Shown: positions 1 to 8,137, counted from the first letter of the stretch. The stretch is 32,088 nt of DNA from Xanthomonas bonasiae (GCF_017163705.1 NZ_JAFIWB010000040.1:1-32088), one strand, 5' to 3'. The notes: a model not told the origin generated them from the sequence alone. A program made the numbers and translations.

Positions 1-96
1 CTTGGCGGCGGGAGCGGCGGCCTCGGTGGGCGCTTCGCGGGAACAACCGGTCGCGATGACCGCGGCCAGGGACAACAACAGGAACGGGGAACGCAT
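1..96 (-). CDS. Putative lipoprotein, N-terminal fragment (runs off the window)
   Basis: Only the first 32 codons are inside the window; the gene reads leftward past position 1. They encode an Arg-containing N-region, a hydrophobic core (residues 5-16) and a Cys at residue 18 in the context VIATGC, followed by an Ala/Pro-rich stretch. This is the look of a type II signal peptide: the product would be lipid-anchored at Cys18 and exported. The -3 position of the lipobox is Ala, not the preferred Leu, so a type I signal peptide is not excluded. The gene lies 162 nt downstream of ubiE on the same strand, separated from it by a large inverted repeat, so it may have its own promoter. Function cannot be read from the fragment. 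Confidence 0.6.
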   Translation of the reverse strand, partial: MRSPFLLLSLAAVIATGCSREAPTEAAAPAAK

Positions 97-174
97 GGCG
101 GACAGCACCGGTTCGGGGAAACCGGAAGTTTACCTTGAAGGCTGGGATAACCAGCCATTCGGCTGTGGAAAAGC

Positions 175-252
175 GGGGATTCGGGGATTGGGGATTCGCA
201 AAGAGCGCATTGCCCCCGCTTTACGAATCCCCAATCCCCAATCCCGAATCCC
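175..252. repeat. GGGATT-type inverted repeat after ubiE (locus 1)
   Basis: Left arm 176-198 carries three G-tracts separated by ATTC and ATT; right arm 224-252 is its C-rich complement with four C-tracts, leaving a loop of about 25 nt. Read along the ubiE mRNA, the G-rich arm starts 6 nt after the ubiE stop codon and has four G3-4 tracts with 3-4 nt spacers, so it could form a G-quadruplex or, with the other arm, a stem of over 20 bp. It may end or protect the ubiE transcript. Related copies are at 9636-9750, 11551-11655, 24215-24244 and 25492-25517. Confidence 0.9.
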
Positions 253-258
253 GGCTTC

Positions 259-1020
259 TCAGATCTTGTAGCCCGAATGGATCGCGACGATGCCGCCGGT
301 CAGGTTCTTGTAGTGGCTGCGGGCGAAGCCGGCCTCGGCCATCATGCCCTTCAGCGCGTCCTGCGGCGGATGCTTGCGGATGCTCTCGGCCAGGTACTGG
401 TAGCTGTCGGCATCCTTGGCGAACAGCTTGCCCAGGCGCGGCAGGATCTTGAACGAATGGAAGTCGTAGATCGGCTTGAACCAGTCGGCGGTGACCTCGG
501 AAAACTCCAGCACCCGCGCCTGTCCGCCGACCTTCAGCACCCGGTACATCTCGCGCAGCGCCGCGTCCTTGTCGGTGACGTTGCGCAGGCCGAAGGCGAT
601 GGTGACCAGGTCGAAGCTCTGGTCCGGGAACGGCAGCGCCTCGGCGTTGCACTGCACGTAGTCCAGGCCCGCGACCAGGCCGCGGTTGGTCAGCCGGTCG
701 CGGCCCACCGACAGCATGCCGGCGTTGATGTCGCCCAGGACCACCGCGCCGTCGTCGCCGACCCGCTCCTTCAGCAGCGCGGCGATGTCGCCGGTGCCGC
801 CGGCCAGGTCGAGCACGCGGTCGCCCGGCTTGACCTGCGCGGTGGCCACGAAATAGCGCTTCCAGGCTCGGTGGATGCCCAGGCTCATCAGGTCGTTCAT
901 CAGGTCGTAGTTGCCGGCGACCGAGGTGAACACCTCGCCGACCAGCTTCTGCTTGTCCTTGGCGGCGACGTCGCGGAAGCCGAAATGGGTGGTGCCGGAC
1001 TTGTAGGGGGATTCGCTCAT
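259..1020 (-). CDS. ubiE: Demethylmenaquinone / 2-polyprenyl-methoxybenzoquinol methyltransferase UbiE
   Basis: 253-residue class I SAM-dependent methyltransferase, the usual length for UbiE. The SAM-binding motif I is [10 protein letters not shown] (residues 69-78), preceded by the family-typical [19 protein letters not shown] (30-48), and the protein ends in the characteristic [12 protein letters not shown]. By family knowledge it carries out the C-methylation step of ubiquinone (and, where present, menaquinone) synthesis in the cytoplasm. The start is ATG at 1020 (MSESPYKSG). No Shine-Dalgarno sequence precedes it; instead a GATAAT hexamer lies 7 nt upstream, suggesting a leaderless transcript. 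A longer frame continues upstream through the porin region but is only an antisense or out-of-phase opening. Identification is firm. Confidence 0.97.
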   Translation of the reverse strand: MSESPYKSGTTHFGFRDVAAKDKQKLVGEVFTSVAGNYDLMNDLMSLGIHRAWKRYFVATAQVKPGDRVLDLAGGTGDIAALLKERVGDDGAVVLGDINAGMLSVGRDRLTNRGLVAGLDYVQCNAEALPFPDQSFDLVTIAFGLRNVTDKDAALREMYRVLKVGGQARVLEFSEVTADWFKPIYDFHSFKILPRLGKLFAKDADSYQYLAESIRKHPPQDALKGMMAEAGFARSHYKNLTGGIVAIHSGYKI

Positions 1021-1027
1021 GGCGGGG

Positions 1028-1033
1028 ATTATC
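1028..1033 (-). promoter_or_regulatory. Candidate -10 box of ubiE (leaderless start)
   Basis: GATAAT (5 of 6 matches to TATAAT) ends 7 nt before the ubiE ATG. With the usual 6-8 nt to the transcription start, the mRNA would begin at or next to the start codon. No convincing -35 hexamer is seen. The same spacing recurs at five other genes in the window. Confidence 0.45.
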
Positions 1034-1147
1034 GCACTGCTGGCGCCGTCATGGTCTGCGGCGTCCGGTCGCAGCCGCCGCTGCGCCGACCGACCGGGCC
1101 CGCCGGCCACGCGGCCGCCGCCCGGCGATCGCACGCCCGCGTCCGCG

Positions 1148-1171
1148 CCGCGCGCGGTGCGGCGCGCGCGG
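1148..1171 (-). terminator. GC-rich hairpin downstream of the porin gene
   Basis: A perfect 9-bp inverted repeat of alternating CG (arms 1148-1156 and 1163-1171, loop 6 nt) starts 17 nt past the porin stop codon. It lacks a U-tract, so it is not a standard intrinsic terminator, and alternating CG can arise by chance in DNA of this composition. The 167-nt porin-ubiE gap shows nothing else except the ubiE -10 candidate. Confidence 0.3.
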
Positions 1172-1187
1172 CCGCTGGGCGCGACCC

Positions 1188-2336
1188 TCAGAACTTCAGC
1201 ACCAGGCCGACGTCCACGCCCTCGATGCCGTAGCCGCCGGCGTCGCCCTGGCCGAGGTCGGCGGAGGTCTGCTCGTTGCTGTAGGCGATCGTGCAGGTGC
1301 CGCCGGCGCCGTTGTCGATCCGCGCGTAGTCGGCGTAGAGATAGGCCTTGGGCGACAGCGCGTGCTGGTAGCCCACGCCCCACTTGTTGCAGGTGTTGTC
1401 CACGTAGGACGAATCGCGCCGGCTCCAGGCCGCCTTCCACAGGCCGTTGGCGCCCATCGGCGCGGTGAAGCCCAGCAGATAGCCCTTGTGCTCGTGATAG
1501 AAGCCGAGCGCGGCGACGTCGAACGGCTGCTGGATGTCGATGCGTTCGTAGAACCCGTACAGCTTGATCGGGCCGACGTCGTAGCTGGCCCCGAACAGGT
1601 TGATCCTGAGCCGGGTCAAGCCGGGCACGTCGTTCCACCATTCCTCTTCGTGGTCGTAGCCCAGGCTCAGCGGTCCGTTGCTGTAGGCCAGGATCACCGC
1701 ATACAGCGGACTGCGGCTGTCGCGGTCGCTGACGCCGAGCAGATTCGGCGTATAGGCGAAGGTGGCGTTGAGGCCTCGCCAGGTGGGAGTGACGTAGACC
1801 ACCGCGTCCTTGGCCCGGGACACCACCACCTGCAGGGAACCGGCGCTGGCGACCGACCGGCCCTTGAACGGATCGTACTGCTTGAGCACCGCGGCGCGCC
1901 CGCCGTCGACGGTGCCGCCGAGCAGCGTCCCCCAGCCGCCGGTCGCGCCCAGCCAGGCATGCCGGGTGTAGAACGTATCGCCGCCGCTGCCGGCATCCTT
2001 GTCGCCGGTCAGGTCCACGCCGACCTCGACCTCGCCGATCAGGCGGGTGCCGTTGCCCAGGTCGTAGCCGAGCTTGAGGCCGACATTGCTGCCGTCGGAA
2101 CCGGCGGCGCTCTGCAGGTCGTTCTGGGTGCCCATGTCGGCAACTGCGCCGTTGCCGCCGCGGCGGCCGACGTAGCCGATATCCAGCGTGCCGTAGAGCG
2201 AGGCGCTGGCCGCGCCGTCGCTCCATTGCAGTCCCTGCGCCTTTTCCTGGTCCTGGGCCTGCGCCTGCGCGCCGGTCGCCACCCCTGCCGCGGCCACGGC
2301 CAGCCCGCCGAGCCCTTTCCACATCGTGGTGCGCAT
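1188..2336 (-). CDS. Outer-membrane general porin (Gram-negative porin family, trimeric 16-strand type)
   Basis: 382-residue exported protein. Residues 1 to about 25 form a signal peptide ([11 protein letters not shown], then an Ala/Val-rich core ending ATGAQAQAQ). The mature part starts with [18 protein letters not shown], the first-strand pattern of the Burkholderia/Neisseria-type porin family, continues with alternating amphipathic beta segments such as [26 protein letters not shown], and ends in a C-terminal Phe (VGLVLKF), the signal for BAM-dependent insertion. It should form a diffusion channel for small solutes in the outer membrane. The start at 2336 has a good ribosome site (AGGAGA, 7 nt upstream); the longer frame from 2360 does not. 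A candidate promoter lies about 85 nt upstream. Substrate preference cannot be told from the sequence. Confidence 0.88.
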   Translation of the reverse strand: MRTTMWKGLGGLAVAAAGVATGAQAQAQDQEKAQGLQWSDGAASASLYGTLDIGYVGRRGGNGAVADMGTQNDLQSAAGSDGSNVGLKLGYDLGNGTRLIGEVEVGVDLTGDKDAGSGGDTFYTRHAWLGATGGWGTLLGGTVDGGRAAVLKQYDPFKGRSVASAGSLQVVVSRAKDAVVYVTPTWRGLNATFAYTPNLLGVSDRDSRSPLYAVILAYSNGPLSLGYDHEEEWWNDVPGLTRLRINLFGASYDVGPIKLYGFYERIDIQQPFDVAALGFYHEHKGYLLGFTAPMGANGLWKAAWSRRDSSYVDNTCNKWGVGYQHALSPKAYLYADYARIDNGAGGTCTIAYSNEQTSADLGQGDAGGYGIEGVDVGLVLKF

Positions 2337-2419
2337 CGCGTGTCTCCTGCAATCGGACAACAGCGTTTCTGCAGCCAGGCCTGCGCCGAGCCGGTGATGC
2401 GGGGGATGGGGGTAGAGCG

Positions 2420-2448
2420 TTCATAGACCCATTCGCGCGGTAAGTAAA
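2420..2448 (-). promoter_or_regulatory. Candidate sigma70 promoter of the porin gene
   Basis: On the minus strand TTTACT (2448-2443; 4 of 6 matches to TTGACA) is followed after exactly 17 nt by TATGAA (2425-2420; 4 of 6 matches to TATAAT). Transcription would start near 2413, giving a leader of about 77 nt before the porin ATG. The surrounding sequence is AT-richer than its neighbourhood. Confidence 0.4.
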
Positions 2449-2606
2449 GCCGCATGCGCGCGCCGCTGGAACGCTGATGCGGCGCGCGGGCCGGCGCTCG
2501 CAAAGTCGCCGCCACCGCAGCCGCCCTGCCCCGCGCCCGGCTTGCGGTGATGACAGCCCGCGCCGCCATGCGCACTATGGCGCTCTCCCGCCAAGGAACG
2601 CCTCCG

Positions 2607-3062
2607 ATGATCGCCACGCCCGACTACCGCGCCCTGCTCGACACCGCCATCGCCGAGGCCCGCCAGGGCCTGGCCGAGGGCGGCATCCCGATCGGCGCGG
2701 CGCTGTACCACAACGACGGCCGCCTGCTCGGCTGCGGCCACAACCGCCGCGTGCAGGAAGGCGACCCGTCGGTGCACGGCGAGACCGATGCGTTCCGCAA
2801 GGCCGGGCGCCAGCGCCGCTACAAGGACACCATCATGGTCACCACGCTGGCGCCGTGCTGGTACTGCAGCGGCCTGGTGCGGCAGTTCAACATCGGCACC
2901 GTGGTGGTCGGCGAATCGGTGACCTTCCAGGGCGGCATCGACTGGCTGCGCGACAGCGGGGTCACCGTGATCGACCTGCACAGCCAGGAATGCATCGACC
3001 TGCTCGGCGGCTACATCGCGGCCAATCCGGACGTGTGGAACGAGGACATCGGCGAGGACTGA
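2607..3062 (+). CDS. Cytosine deaminase of the yeast FCY1 type (CDA superfamily)
   Basis: 151-residue zinc deaminase. The zinc site is visible as VHGE (His57, catalytic Glu59) and APCWYC (Cys84, Cys87). Other hallmarks match yeast cytosine deaminase position by position: EGGIPIGAAL near the N-terminus, GHNRR (Asn46, equivalent to the substrate-binding Asn), YKDT before the Cys motif, VVVGESVTFQGG, and the C-terminal WNEDIGE with Asp147, which corresponds to the Asp that contacts the pyrimidine. It therefore probably deaminates cytosine to uracil in the cytoplasm, though related family members act on other bases or nucleosides. Start ATG 2607 is preceded by AAGGAA (8 nt spacing); an upstream in-frame ATG at 2547 lacks a ribosome site. 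The gene converges on the TonB receptor with only 13 nt between stops. Confidence 0.85.
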   Translation: MIATPDYRALLDTAIAEARQGLAEGGIPIGAALYHNDGRLLGCGHNRRVQEGDPSVHGETDAFRKAGRQRRYKDTIMVTTLAPCWYCSGLVRQFNIGTVVVGESVTFQGGIDWLRDSGVTVIDLHSQECIDLLGGYIAANPDVWNEDIGED

Positions 3063-3075
3063 AGCGCCGCCGCGC

Positions 3076-5244
3076 TCAGAACCGGTACTGCACGCCGGCG
3101 CTGACCGTGCGCGCCGCGCCCACGGCCACCCACGGCGTCGCCGCAACCGAACTGGTGTAGTAGGTCCGGTCGAACACGTTGTCCACGTCCAGCGACACGC
3201 GCAGCCGGTCGTCGATGCGCCAGTACGCCAGCAGCTTGGCCACGGTGTAGGCCGGCAACCGCGCCGGTGCGATACCGGCGTCGGCCTGCGCCTGGGTATA
3301 GGCCTCGGCCAGCCGCGCACCGGTATGGGTGATGCCGCCGCCGAGCCCGAGCAGGCCACCGCCGGGCAGCGGCGTCTCGTGCACCGCCAGCACGCTGCCG
3401 TTGAGCTTGGGCACGTTGATCAGGCTGCCGCCGACCTGCAGCGTGTTGTCGCGCAGCACCTGCACCCGGTTCCACGACGCGCTGGCGTTGAGCCGCCAGT
3501 GCGCGCTCAGTTGGCCGGACAGATCGGCCTCGGCGCCGCGGCTGCGCACGCGGCCGGCGGCGATCTGGTTGCCCGGATTGCGCGGATCGCCGGTGAGCAC
3601 GTTGTCCTTGACGATCTCGTACAGCGCCAGCGTGCCGCCGAGGCGTCCATCGCGCGCCTGCCATTTGCCGCCCAGCTCCAGCGCGCGGCCGCTCTCCGGT
3701 GCCGGGGTGGTGCTGGTGCCGGTGCCGTACCAGACGTCGGAGCCGTTGTTGGGGCGGAACGAACGCCCCGCATTGACGTACCACGACCACTGCTCGCCCG
3801 GCGCATAGCTCAGGCCGATGCGCGGCGTGGTCCTGGCCGGGGTCTGCGCGTAGCGGCCGCCGCTGCGGCGATCCTCCAGCGCCTGCCGGTAGCGGTCGTG
3901 GCGCAGGCCGAGCAGCAGCGTCCACTGCGCGTTCAACGCCACCGCATCCTGCAGGTACAGCGCCAGGTTGCGCTGGCGCTCGTGGGTATCGACGAACGGC
4001 AGCGGCGTCGGCGGCGCCTGGCCGTAGACCGGCGCGAACAGGTCCAGCGCATACGGTGCGGCGGCGCTGGGGCGGACCCGCAGCATGCGTTGATCGAGCA
4101 CGAAGTCGTAGGCCTCCATGCCGACCAGCAGGTCGTGGCGCCAGGTCCCGCTGCGCACCTGGCCGCGCAGTTCGGCCTGCAGCGCGCTGTCGCGCGAGGC
4201 GAAGTCGCGCCAGCGCCGCTGCCGCCACAGCGTGCGCGCATCGGCCTGCACCGCACTGGGTTCGGTGGAGTAGCCGCGCAGGCTGGCGTCGCGCCGCGAC
4301 GCGGCGAGCAGCCCGCTCCATGTGTCGGAGAACGCGTGCCGCAGCTGCAGCTGGTGATTGCGGTTCTCGACCTGCACGTCGCCATCGCCCGGCTCGCCGA
4401 GGAAGCGCGAACGCGGCAGCGCGCGCAGGTCGCCGCGCACCGCGACCACGCCGCGGTCCAGCGGCGCGCGGTGGCGCAGCCATTCGCCGTTGTAGTCCAG
4501 CGTGGTGGCCTCGCCCAGGCGCCAGGTCAGCGCCGGCGCGAGGAAACGGCGCTGCGTGCGCACGACGTCGCGGAAGCTGTGCCTGTCCTCGGCGGCGAGG
4601 TTGAGCCGGTAGGCGACGCTGTCGCCCAGCGGCCCGGTGCTGTCGGCCGCGACGCGGTAGGCGTCGTGGCTGCCGGCGGACAGTTCCAGCGCGGTCGCCG
4701 GCCGCCACTGCGGCAGTTTGGTGACGATGTTGAGCGTGCCGCCGGGCTCGCTGCTGCCGTACAGCGCGGCGGCCGGCCCTTTCAGGAACTCGATCGCCTC
4801 GATGTTGGCGGTGTCGCGCGGCGCGTTGTAGCCGCGGTTGCCGGCCAGGCCGTTGAGCAGGGTCGCACTGCCGGTGTTCTCGTTGCCGGGCAGGCCGCGC
4901 ACCGCGAAGTTGTCCCACAGCCCGCCGAAGCCGTTCTGCCGCGAGATGCCGCCAACGTAGTCCAGGGTGCCGTCCAGATGCGTCGCACCGAGGTCGTCGA
5001 TCGCCTGCCGCGGCAGCACCCGCACCGATTGCGGCAGCTGGCGCAGGCTCAGCTCGGTCTTGCTGCCCTGGGTGGCATCGGCGTAGTAGGTGCCCGAATC
5101 GCGGCGCCCGACCACGCGCACCGTGTCCAGTTCGGCGGGCTCGGACGCGGCGTCGAGCACCGCATCGGCATCGGCCGGACCGGCACTCAGGCCGGCCAGC
5201 AAGGCGGCGACGAAGGACAGCGACTGCGGCGAACGTGGCGGCAT
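3076..5244 (-). CDS. TonB-dependent siderophore receptor (FhuA/FpvA-like)
   Basis: 722-residue outer-membrane receptor. A signal peptide (residues 1 to about 28, ending near PADADA) is followed by a short linker, the plug domain (about 60-170: LRQLPQSVRVLPRQAIDD, the ferric-siderophore-receptor pattern, DYVGGISRQNGFGG, FAVRGLPG and EFLKGPAAALYGSSEPGG), and a 22-strand barrel ending in VSAGVQYRF with the C-terminal Phe. Near the C-terminus LDVDNVFDRTYYTSS is typical of the family. Role by family: TonB/ExbBD-driven uptake of a ferric siderophore. The ligand is not predictable. No N-terminal sigma-factor-signalling domain is present. The start is uncertain: ATG 5244 is used; an in-frame GTG at 5256 would add four residues, and neither has a clear ribosome site. 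It is divergent from the DUF1624 gene across an AT-rich island. Confidence 0.92.
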   Translation of the reverse strand: MPPRSPQSLSFVAALLAGLSAGPADADAVLDAASEPAELDTVRVVGRRDSGTYYADATQGSKTELSLRQLPQSVRVLPRQAIDDLGATHLDGTLDYVGGISRQNGFGGLWDNFAVRGLPGNENTGSATLLNGLAGNRGYNAPRDTANIEAIEFLKGPAAALYGSSEPGGTLNIVTKLPQWRPATALELSAGSHDAYRVAADSTGPLGDSVAYRLNLAAEDRHSFRDVVRTQRRFLAPALTWRLGEATTLDYNGEWLRHRAPLDRGVVAVRGDLRALPRSRFLGEPGDGDVQVENRNHQLQLRHAFSDTWSGLLAASRRDASLRGYSTEPSAVQADARTLWRQRRWRDFASRDSALQAELRGQVRSGTWRHDLLVGMEAYDFVLDQRMLRVRPSAAAPYALDLFAPVYGQAPPTPLPFVDTHERQRNLALYLQDAVALNAQWTLLLGLRHDRYRQALEDRRSGGRYAQTPARTTPRIGLSYAPGEQWSWYVNAGRSFRPNNGSDVWYGTGTSTTPAPESGRALELGGKWQARDGRLGGTLALYEIVKDNVLTGDPRNPGNQIAAGRVRSRGAEADLSGQLSAHWRLNASASWNRVQVLRDNTLQVGGSLINVPKLNGSVLAVHETPLPGGGLLGLGGGITHTGARLAEAYTQAQADAGIAPARLPAYTVAKLLAYWRIDDRLRVSLDVDNVFDRTYYTSSVAATPWVAVGAARTVSAGVQYRF

Positions 5245-5263
5245 GGAGCGAAGCACCCAAAAA

Positions 5264-5281
5264 GAAATGTTATATTATTTC
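5264..5281. promoter_or_regulatory. AT-rich inverted repeat in divergent promoter region (possible Fur-type operator)
   Basis: GAAAT and ATTTC arms with an 8-nt AT-only core except for one G form an inverted repeat 19 nt upstream of the receptor ATG and 23 nt upstream of the DUF1624 ATG. It is the most AT-rich stretch of this region and contains -10-like hexamers on both strands (TATATT, TATTAT). Its position fits an operator overlapping both promoters. Similarity to the Fur consensus is only partial, so the Fur assignment is an inference from the receptor's role. Confidence 0.35.
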
Positions 5282-5304
5282 AATACTGACACGAACCGCA
5301 GCGC

Positions 5305-6471
5305 ATGTCTTCCGCTTCCCCCGCTCTTTCCCCCACATCCTCGCGCCTGGCCTCGATCGATCTGCTGCGCGGCACCGTGATGTCGCTGATGCTGCTCGAC
5401 CATGTGCGCGAGACGTTCTACCTGCACCACCCGATCGGCGATCCGGTGGACGTGGAAACCACCGCCCCGGCGCTGTTCGTGGCGCGCGTGCTGGCGCACC
5501 TGTGTGCGCCGGTGTTCGTGTTCCTGACCGGGCTGTCGGCGTGGCTGTACGCGGCGCGGCAGCCGCATGGCCGCAAGGCAGCGGCGGCGTTCCTGCTCAA
5601 GCGCGGGCTGTTCCTGATCGTGCTGGAACTGACCCTGGTCAACTTCGCCTGGACCCTCTCGTTCCCACCGCAGGTGCTGTACCTGCAGGTGATCTGGGCG
5701 ATCGGGCTGAGCATGCTGGCGCTGGCGGCGTCGCTGTGGCTGCCGCGGCCGCTGCTGGCGCTGCTCGGCGCGCTGCTGGTGGCCGGACACAACCTGCTCG
5801 ACGGCGTGCACGTGCCCGGCGACGGTCCGCTGGCCACGGCCTGGGCCGTCCTGCACGACCGCGGCTGGCTGCAACTGGGCGACATGCGCGTGCGCACCTC
5901 GTATCCGTTGCTGCCGTGGATCGGGGTGATCGCGCTGGGCTATGCGGCCGGCCCCTGGTACGGCGCCGGCACCGCGCCGGCGCAACGCCGGCAGCGCCTG
6001 CTGGCCTGCGGCCTCGGCGCGCTGGCGCTGTTCCACCTGCTGCGCTGGCACAACGGCTACGGCGATGCGCCCTGGCGCGACCAGGCCGACGTGGCGCACA
6101 CCGCGATGAGCTTCTTCAACCTGACCAAGTACCCGCCGTCGCTGCTGTTCCTGCTGCTGACCCTGGGCGTGGGCCTGCTGTTGCTGCGCCTGTACGAACA
6201 ACCGCGGCTGGCGCGGGCGCTGGCGCCGCTGGCGGTGATCGGCGCGGCGCCGATGTTCTTCTACCTGCTGCATCTGTACGTGCTGAGGCTGCTGTACCTG
6301 GCAGCGCTGGCGTATTGGGGGGCGAACCACGGCGCATTGTTCGGCGTGGACAGTGTCGCGGCGCTGTGGGCGATCGCCGCGGTGTTGGGCGTGGCGCTGT
6401 ACTGGCCGGTGGCGGCGTTCGCGCGACTGAAGGCGCGCCGCCGCGACCTGGCCTGGCTGCGCTATCTGTAG
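5305..6471 (+). CDS. Multi-pass membrane protein, DUF1624 / heparan-alpha-glucosaminide N-acetyltransferase-like
   Basis: 388-residue integral membrane protein with about ten hydrophobic segments. The N-terminal signature RLASIDLLRGTVMSLMLLDH (residues 14-33) is the family hallmark: a conserved SIDLLRG and an intramembrane DHVRE whose His is thought to take part in transmembrane acyl transfer in the related lysosomal HGSNAT. Further conserved features are LCAPVFVFLTGLSAWLY and the C-terminal GAAPMFFYLLHLYVLRLL. It may acylate an extracytoplasmic sugar or amine, but the substrate is unknown and many members carry no assigned activity. The start ATG 5305 lies just after the shared AT-rich promoter; the leader would be about 20-25 nt. 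Divergent placement with a siderophore receptor suggests co-regulation but does not prove a joint function. Confidence 0.8.
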   Translation: MSSASPALSPTSSRLASIDLLRGTVMSLMLLDHVRETFYLHHPIGDPVDVETTAPALFVARVLAHLCAPVFVFLTGLSAWLYAARQPHGRKAAAAFLLKRGLFLIVLELTLVNFAWTLSFPPQVLYLQVIWAIGLSMLALAASLWLPRPLLALLGALLVAGHNLLDGVHVPGDGPLATAWAVLHDRGWLQLGDMRVRTSYPLLPWIGVIALGYAAGPWYGAGTAPAQRRQRLLACGLGALALFHLLRWHNGYGDAPWRDQADVAHTAMSFFNLTKYPPSLLFLLLTLGVGLLLLRLYEQPRLARALAPLAVIGAAPMFFYLLHLYVLRLLYLAALAYWGANHGALFGVDSVAALWAIAAVLGVALYWPVAAFARLKARRRDLAWLRYL

Positions 6472-6565
6472 CGACGCCCGCGCCGGGTCGGCCCGGCCCC
6501 GGATTCATCGCCGTGCAATGCCGGCATGCTCGACTGGTCGCCCTGTCCGCGCCTGGAGACCTGCG

Positions 6566-7930
6566 ATGCCCACCCGCCTGCCGCGCCTGCTGCTGATCGG
6601 CCTGATCCTCGCCGCCACCGCCGGCTGCGCCACCGCCGCGAGCCAGCGCGACGCCTGGGTGGTGCAGCAGATCCACGACTACAACCATCCCTATGCCGCG
6701 CAGCAGGCCGAGCTGGACACCAAGATGGCGACGATGGCCGGCAGCGCCTACGCGTTCTATCGTGGCACCGACCATCTGTTCTACCAGGACATGAAGACCC
6801 TGCCGGCCTCGCTGTGGACCAGCCCGCAGACCGGCTACACCTGGCTCGGCGGCGACACCCACATCGGCAACTTCGACGCCGCGCGCGACAGCAGCGGCAA
6901 GGCGGTGTTCAAGGTCGCCGACTTCGACGAAGGCCATCTCGGCCAGTACGTGTGGGACCTGCGCCGGCTGGCGGCGAGCATGGTCCTGGCCGGGCGCGAC
7001 AACGGCCTGTCCGACAGCGACATCGGCAGCGCGATCGAAACGATGGTCGGTGCCTACCTGGACAAGATCGGCGACTTCAAGGGCAGCGACGCCGAGAAGA
7101 GTTTCCAGCTGGCCAAGAGCAACACCAGCGGCGTGGTGGCCAAGGCCATCGACAGCGCCGACGGCAAGAGCCGCAGCAGCCTGCTCGGCAAATACACCGC
7201 GGTCAGCGGCGGCAAGCGCACGTTCCAGAATCTGGACAACCTGGTCGCGGTGGACAGCGCCACCTACGCGGCGGTCGCCAGCGCGATGAACGGCTATGTG
7301 GCGTCCATCGCGGCATCCAAGCGCTATGCGACCAGCTACTACACGATCAAGGACGTGCGCCAGAAGCTCGGTTCGGGCACCGGCAGCCTGGGCCGGCAGC
7401 GCCTGTACGTGCTGGTCGAAGGCGCGAGCAGTTCGACCGGCGACGACGTGATTCTGGAATGGAAGCAGGAAGCGGCCAGCGTGGTCGCCGTCGCCGCGCC
7501 GTCGCAGATGCCCGCCTCCAGCTACGACAACCACGAAGGCGAGCGCGTGGCGCGCACCGCCAAGGCGCAGACCCTGGATGCCGACGTGCTGATCGGCTAC
7601 GCCAGCGTCGCAGGCGTGCCGTTCTACGTGCACGAGAAATCGCCGTTCCAGGAAGACCTGGACCCGACCGCGATGAGCAGCGCCGGCAAGCTGGCCACCG
7701 CCGCCACCTACCTGGGCCAGGCGCTGGCCTCGGCGCACGCGCTGTCCGACCAGGACTACGATCCGGCGGTGGTGAGCTACAGCATCGACAAGCAGATCGA
7801 TGCCGCGGCCAGCAGCAAGAGCGGATTGAAGTCGGAACTGCGCCAGTTCGCGTTCGACTATGCGGCGCAGGTGCAGCTGGACTGGCAGGGATTCGTGGCT
7901 GCGTACCAGGCGGGGACGCCGCTGTACTGA
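6566..7930 (+). CDS. Exported DUF2252 protein (kinase-like fold, unknown substrate)
   Basis: 454 residues. The N-terminus is a signal peptide with a Cys at residue 21 (AATAGC), a possible but imperfect lipobox because position -3 is Thr. The DUF2252 core is clear: FYRGTDHLFYQD (64-75), GGDTHIGNF (95-103), VADFDEGHLGQYVWDLRRLA (118-137) and a late HEKSPFQEDLD. These motifs resemble the HGDxHxxN and DFD active-site loops of aminoglycoside-phosphotransferase-like kinases, so a phosphotransfer role is often suspected; none is proven, and an exported kinase without ATP would be odd. The start at 6566 has GGAGA 6 nt upstream; a longer frame begins at 6518 but would bury the signal peptide. The last codons (WQGFVAAY) have a partial duplicate at 8050-8073, beyond a REP palindrome. 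Confidence 0.85.
   Translation: MPTRLPRLLLIGLILAATAGCATAASQRDAWVVQQIHDYNHPYAAQQAELDTKMATMAGSAYAFYRGTDHLFYQDMKTLPASLWTSPQTGYTWLGGDTHIGNFDAARDSSGKAVFKVADFDEGHLGQYVWDLRRLAASMVLAGRDNGLSDSDIGSAIETMVGAYLDKIGDFKGSDAEKSFQLAKSNTSGVVAKAIDSADGKSRSSLLGKYTAVSGGKRTFQNLDNLVAVDSATYAAVASAMNGYVASIAASKRYATSYYTIKDVRQKLGSGTGSLGRQRLYVLVEGASSSTGDDVILEWKQEAASVVAVAAPSQMPASSYDNHEGERVARTAKAQTLDADVLIGYASVAGVPFYVHEKSPFQEDLDPTAMSSAGKLATAATYLGQALASAHALSDQDYDPAVVSYSIDKQIDAAASSKSGLKSELRQFAFDYAAQVQLDWQGFVAAYQAGTPLY
7883..7906 (+). repeat. Direct repeat, copy 1 (3' end of the DUF2252 gene)
   Basis: These 24 nt encode WQGFVAAY near the C-terminus of the DUF2252 protein. A second copy at 8050-8073 matches at 21 of 24 positions. 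Confidence 0.7.
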
Positions 7931-7951
7931 GCGTGGGGGGGGCACCGCCAC

Positions 7952-8034
7952 GAACCCTGTAGGAGCGGCTTCAGCCGCGACCGGGCGTTACCGGTAACGC
8001 CCGGTCGCGGCTGAAGCCGCTCCTTACAGGGTTC
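7952..8034. repeat. REP palindrome after the DUF2252 gene (also a likely terminator)
   Basis: A nearly perfect 83-nt inverted repeat centred on GTTACCGGTAAC, with arms of about 41 nt and a single extra base in the right arm. Each arm carries the REP head TGTAGGAGCGGCTTCAGC and its complement. It starts 21 nt after the DUF2252 stop and lies between convergent genes (DUF2252 and hslU). The GTAG head resembles the GTAG-type REP families of Stenotrophomonas, Xanthomonas and Pseudomonas. The 350-nt gap 7931-8280 holds this element, a second REP pair, a gene-fragment repeat and a small hairpin, and no gene. Confidence 0.92.
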
Positions 8035-8049
8035 CGGAGACCGATGCCC

Positions 8050-8073
8050 TGGCAGGCATTCGTGGCCGCATAC
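8050..8073 (+). repeat. Direct repeat, copy 2 (duplicated DUF2252 3'-end fragment)
   Basis: The sequence matches 7883-7906 at 21 of 24 positions and in the same phase would read WQAFVAAY followed at once by a TAG stop. All three mismatches fall where the reading stays the same or conservative. The REP palindrome lies between the two copies. No similarity extends upstream, so this is a fragment, not a gene. Confidence 0.6.
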
Positions 8074-8137
8074 TAGCCAGCAGCGCCGTCGCGCTGCGAG
8101 GCGTGCGTTCCTGCATCTCCGGTTTGCAGATGAATTC

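Noticed and set aside
259-2424. A 721-residue fusion of the porin region with UbiE
   Set aside because: The frame is open through the porin gene only out of phase; the UbiE part begins at ATG 1020, where family similarity starts.
6482-6497. GCCGGG-TCGG-CCCGGC hairpin after the DUF1624 gene as terminator
   Set aside because: Six-bp GC stem without U-tract; too likely by chance in this composition.
8050-8073. Remnant of a second DUF2252 gene (pseudogene)
   Set aside because: Similarity covers only 24 nt and nothing upstream resembles the gene, so it is described as a repeat rather than a pseudogene.
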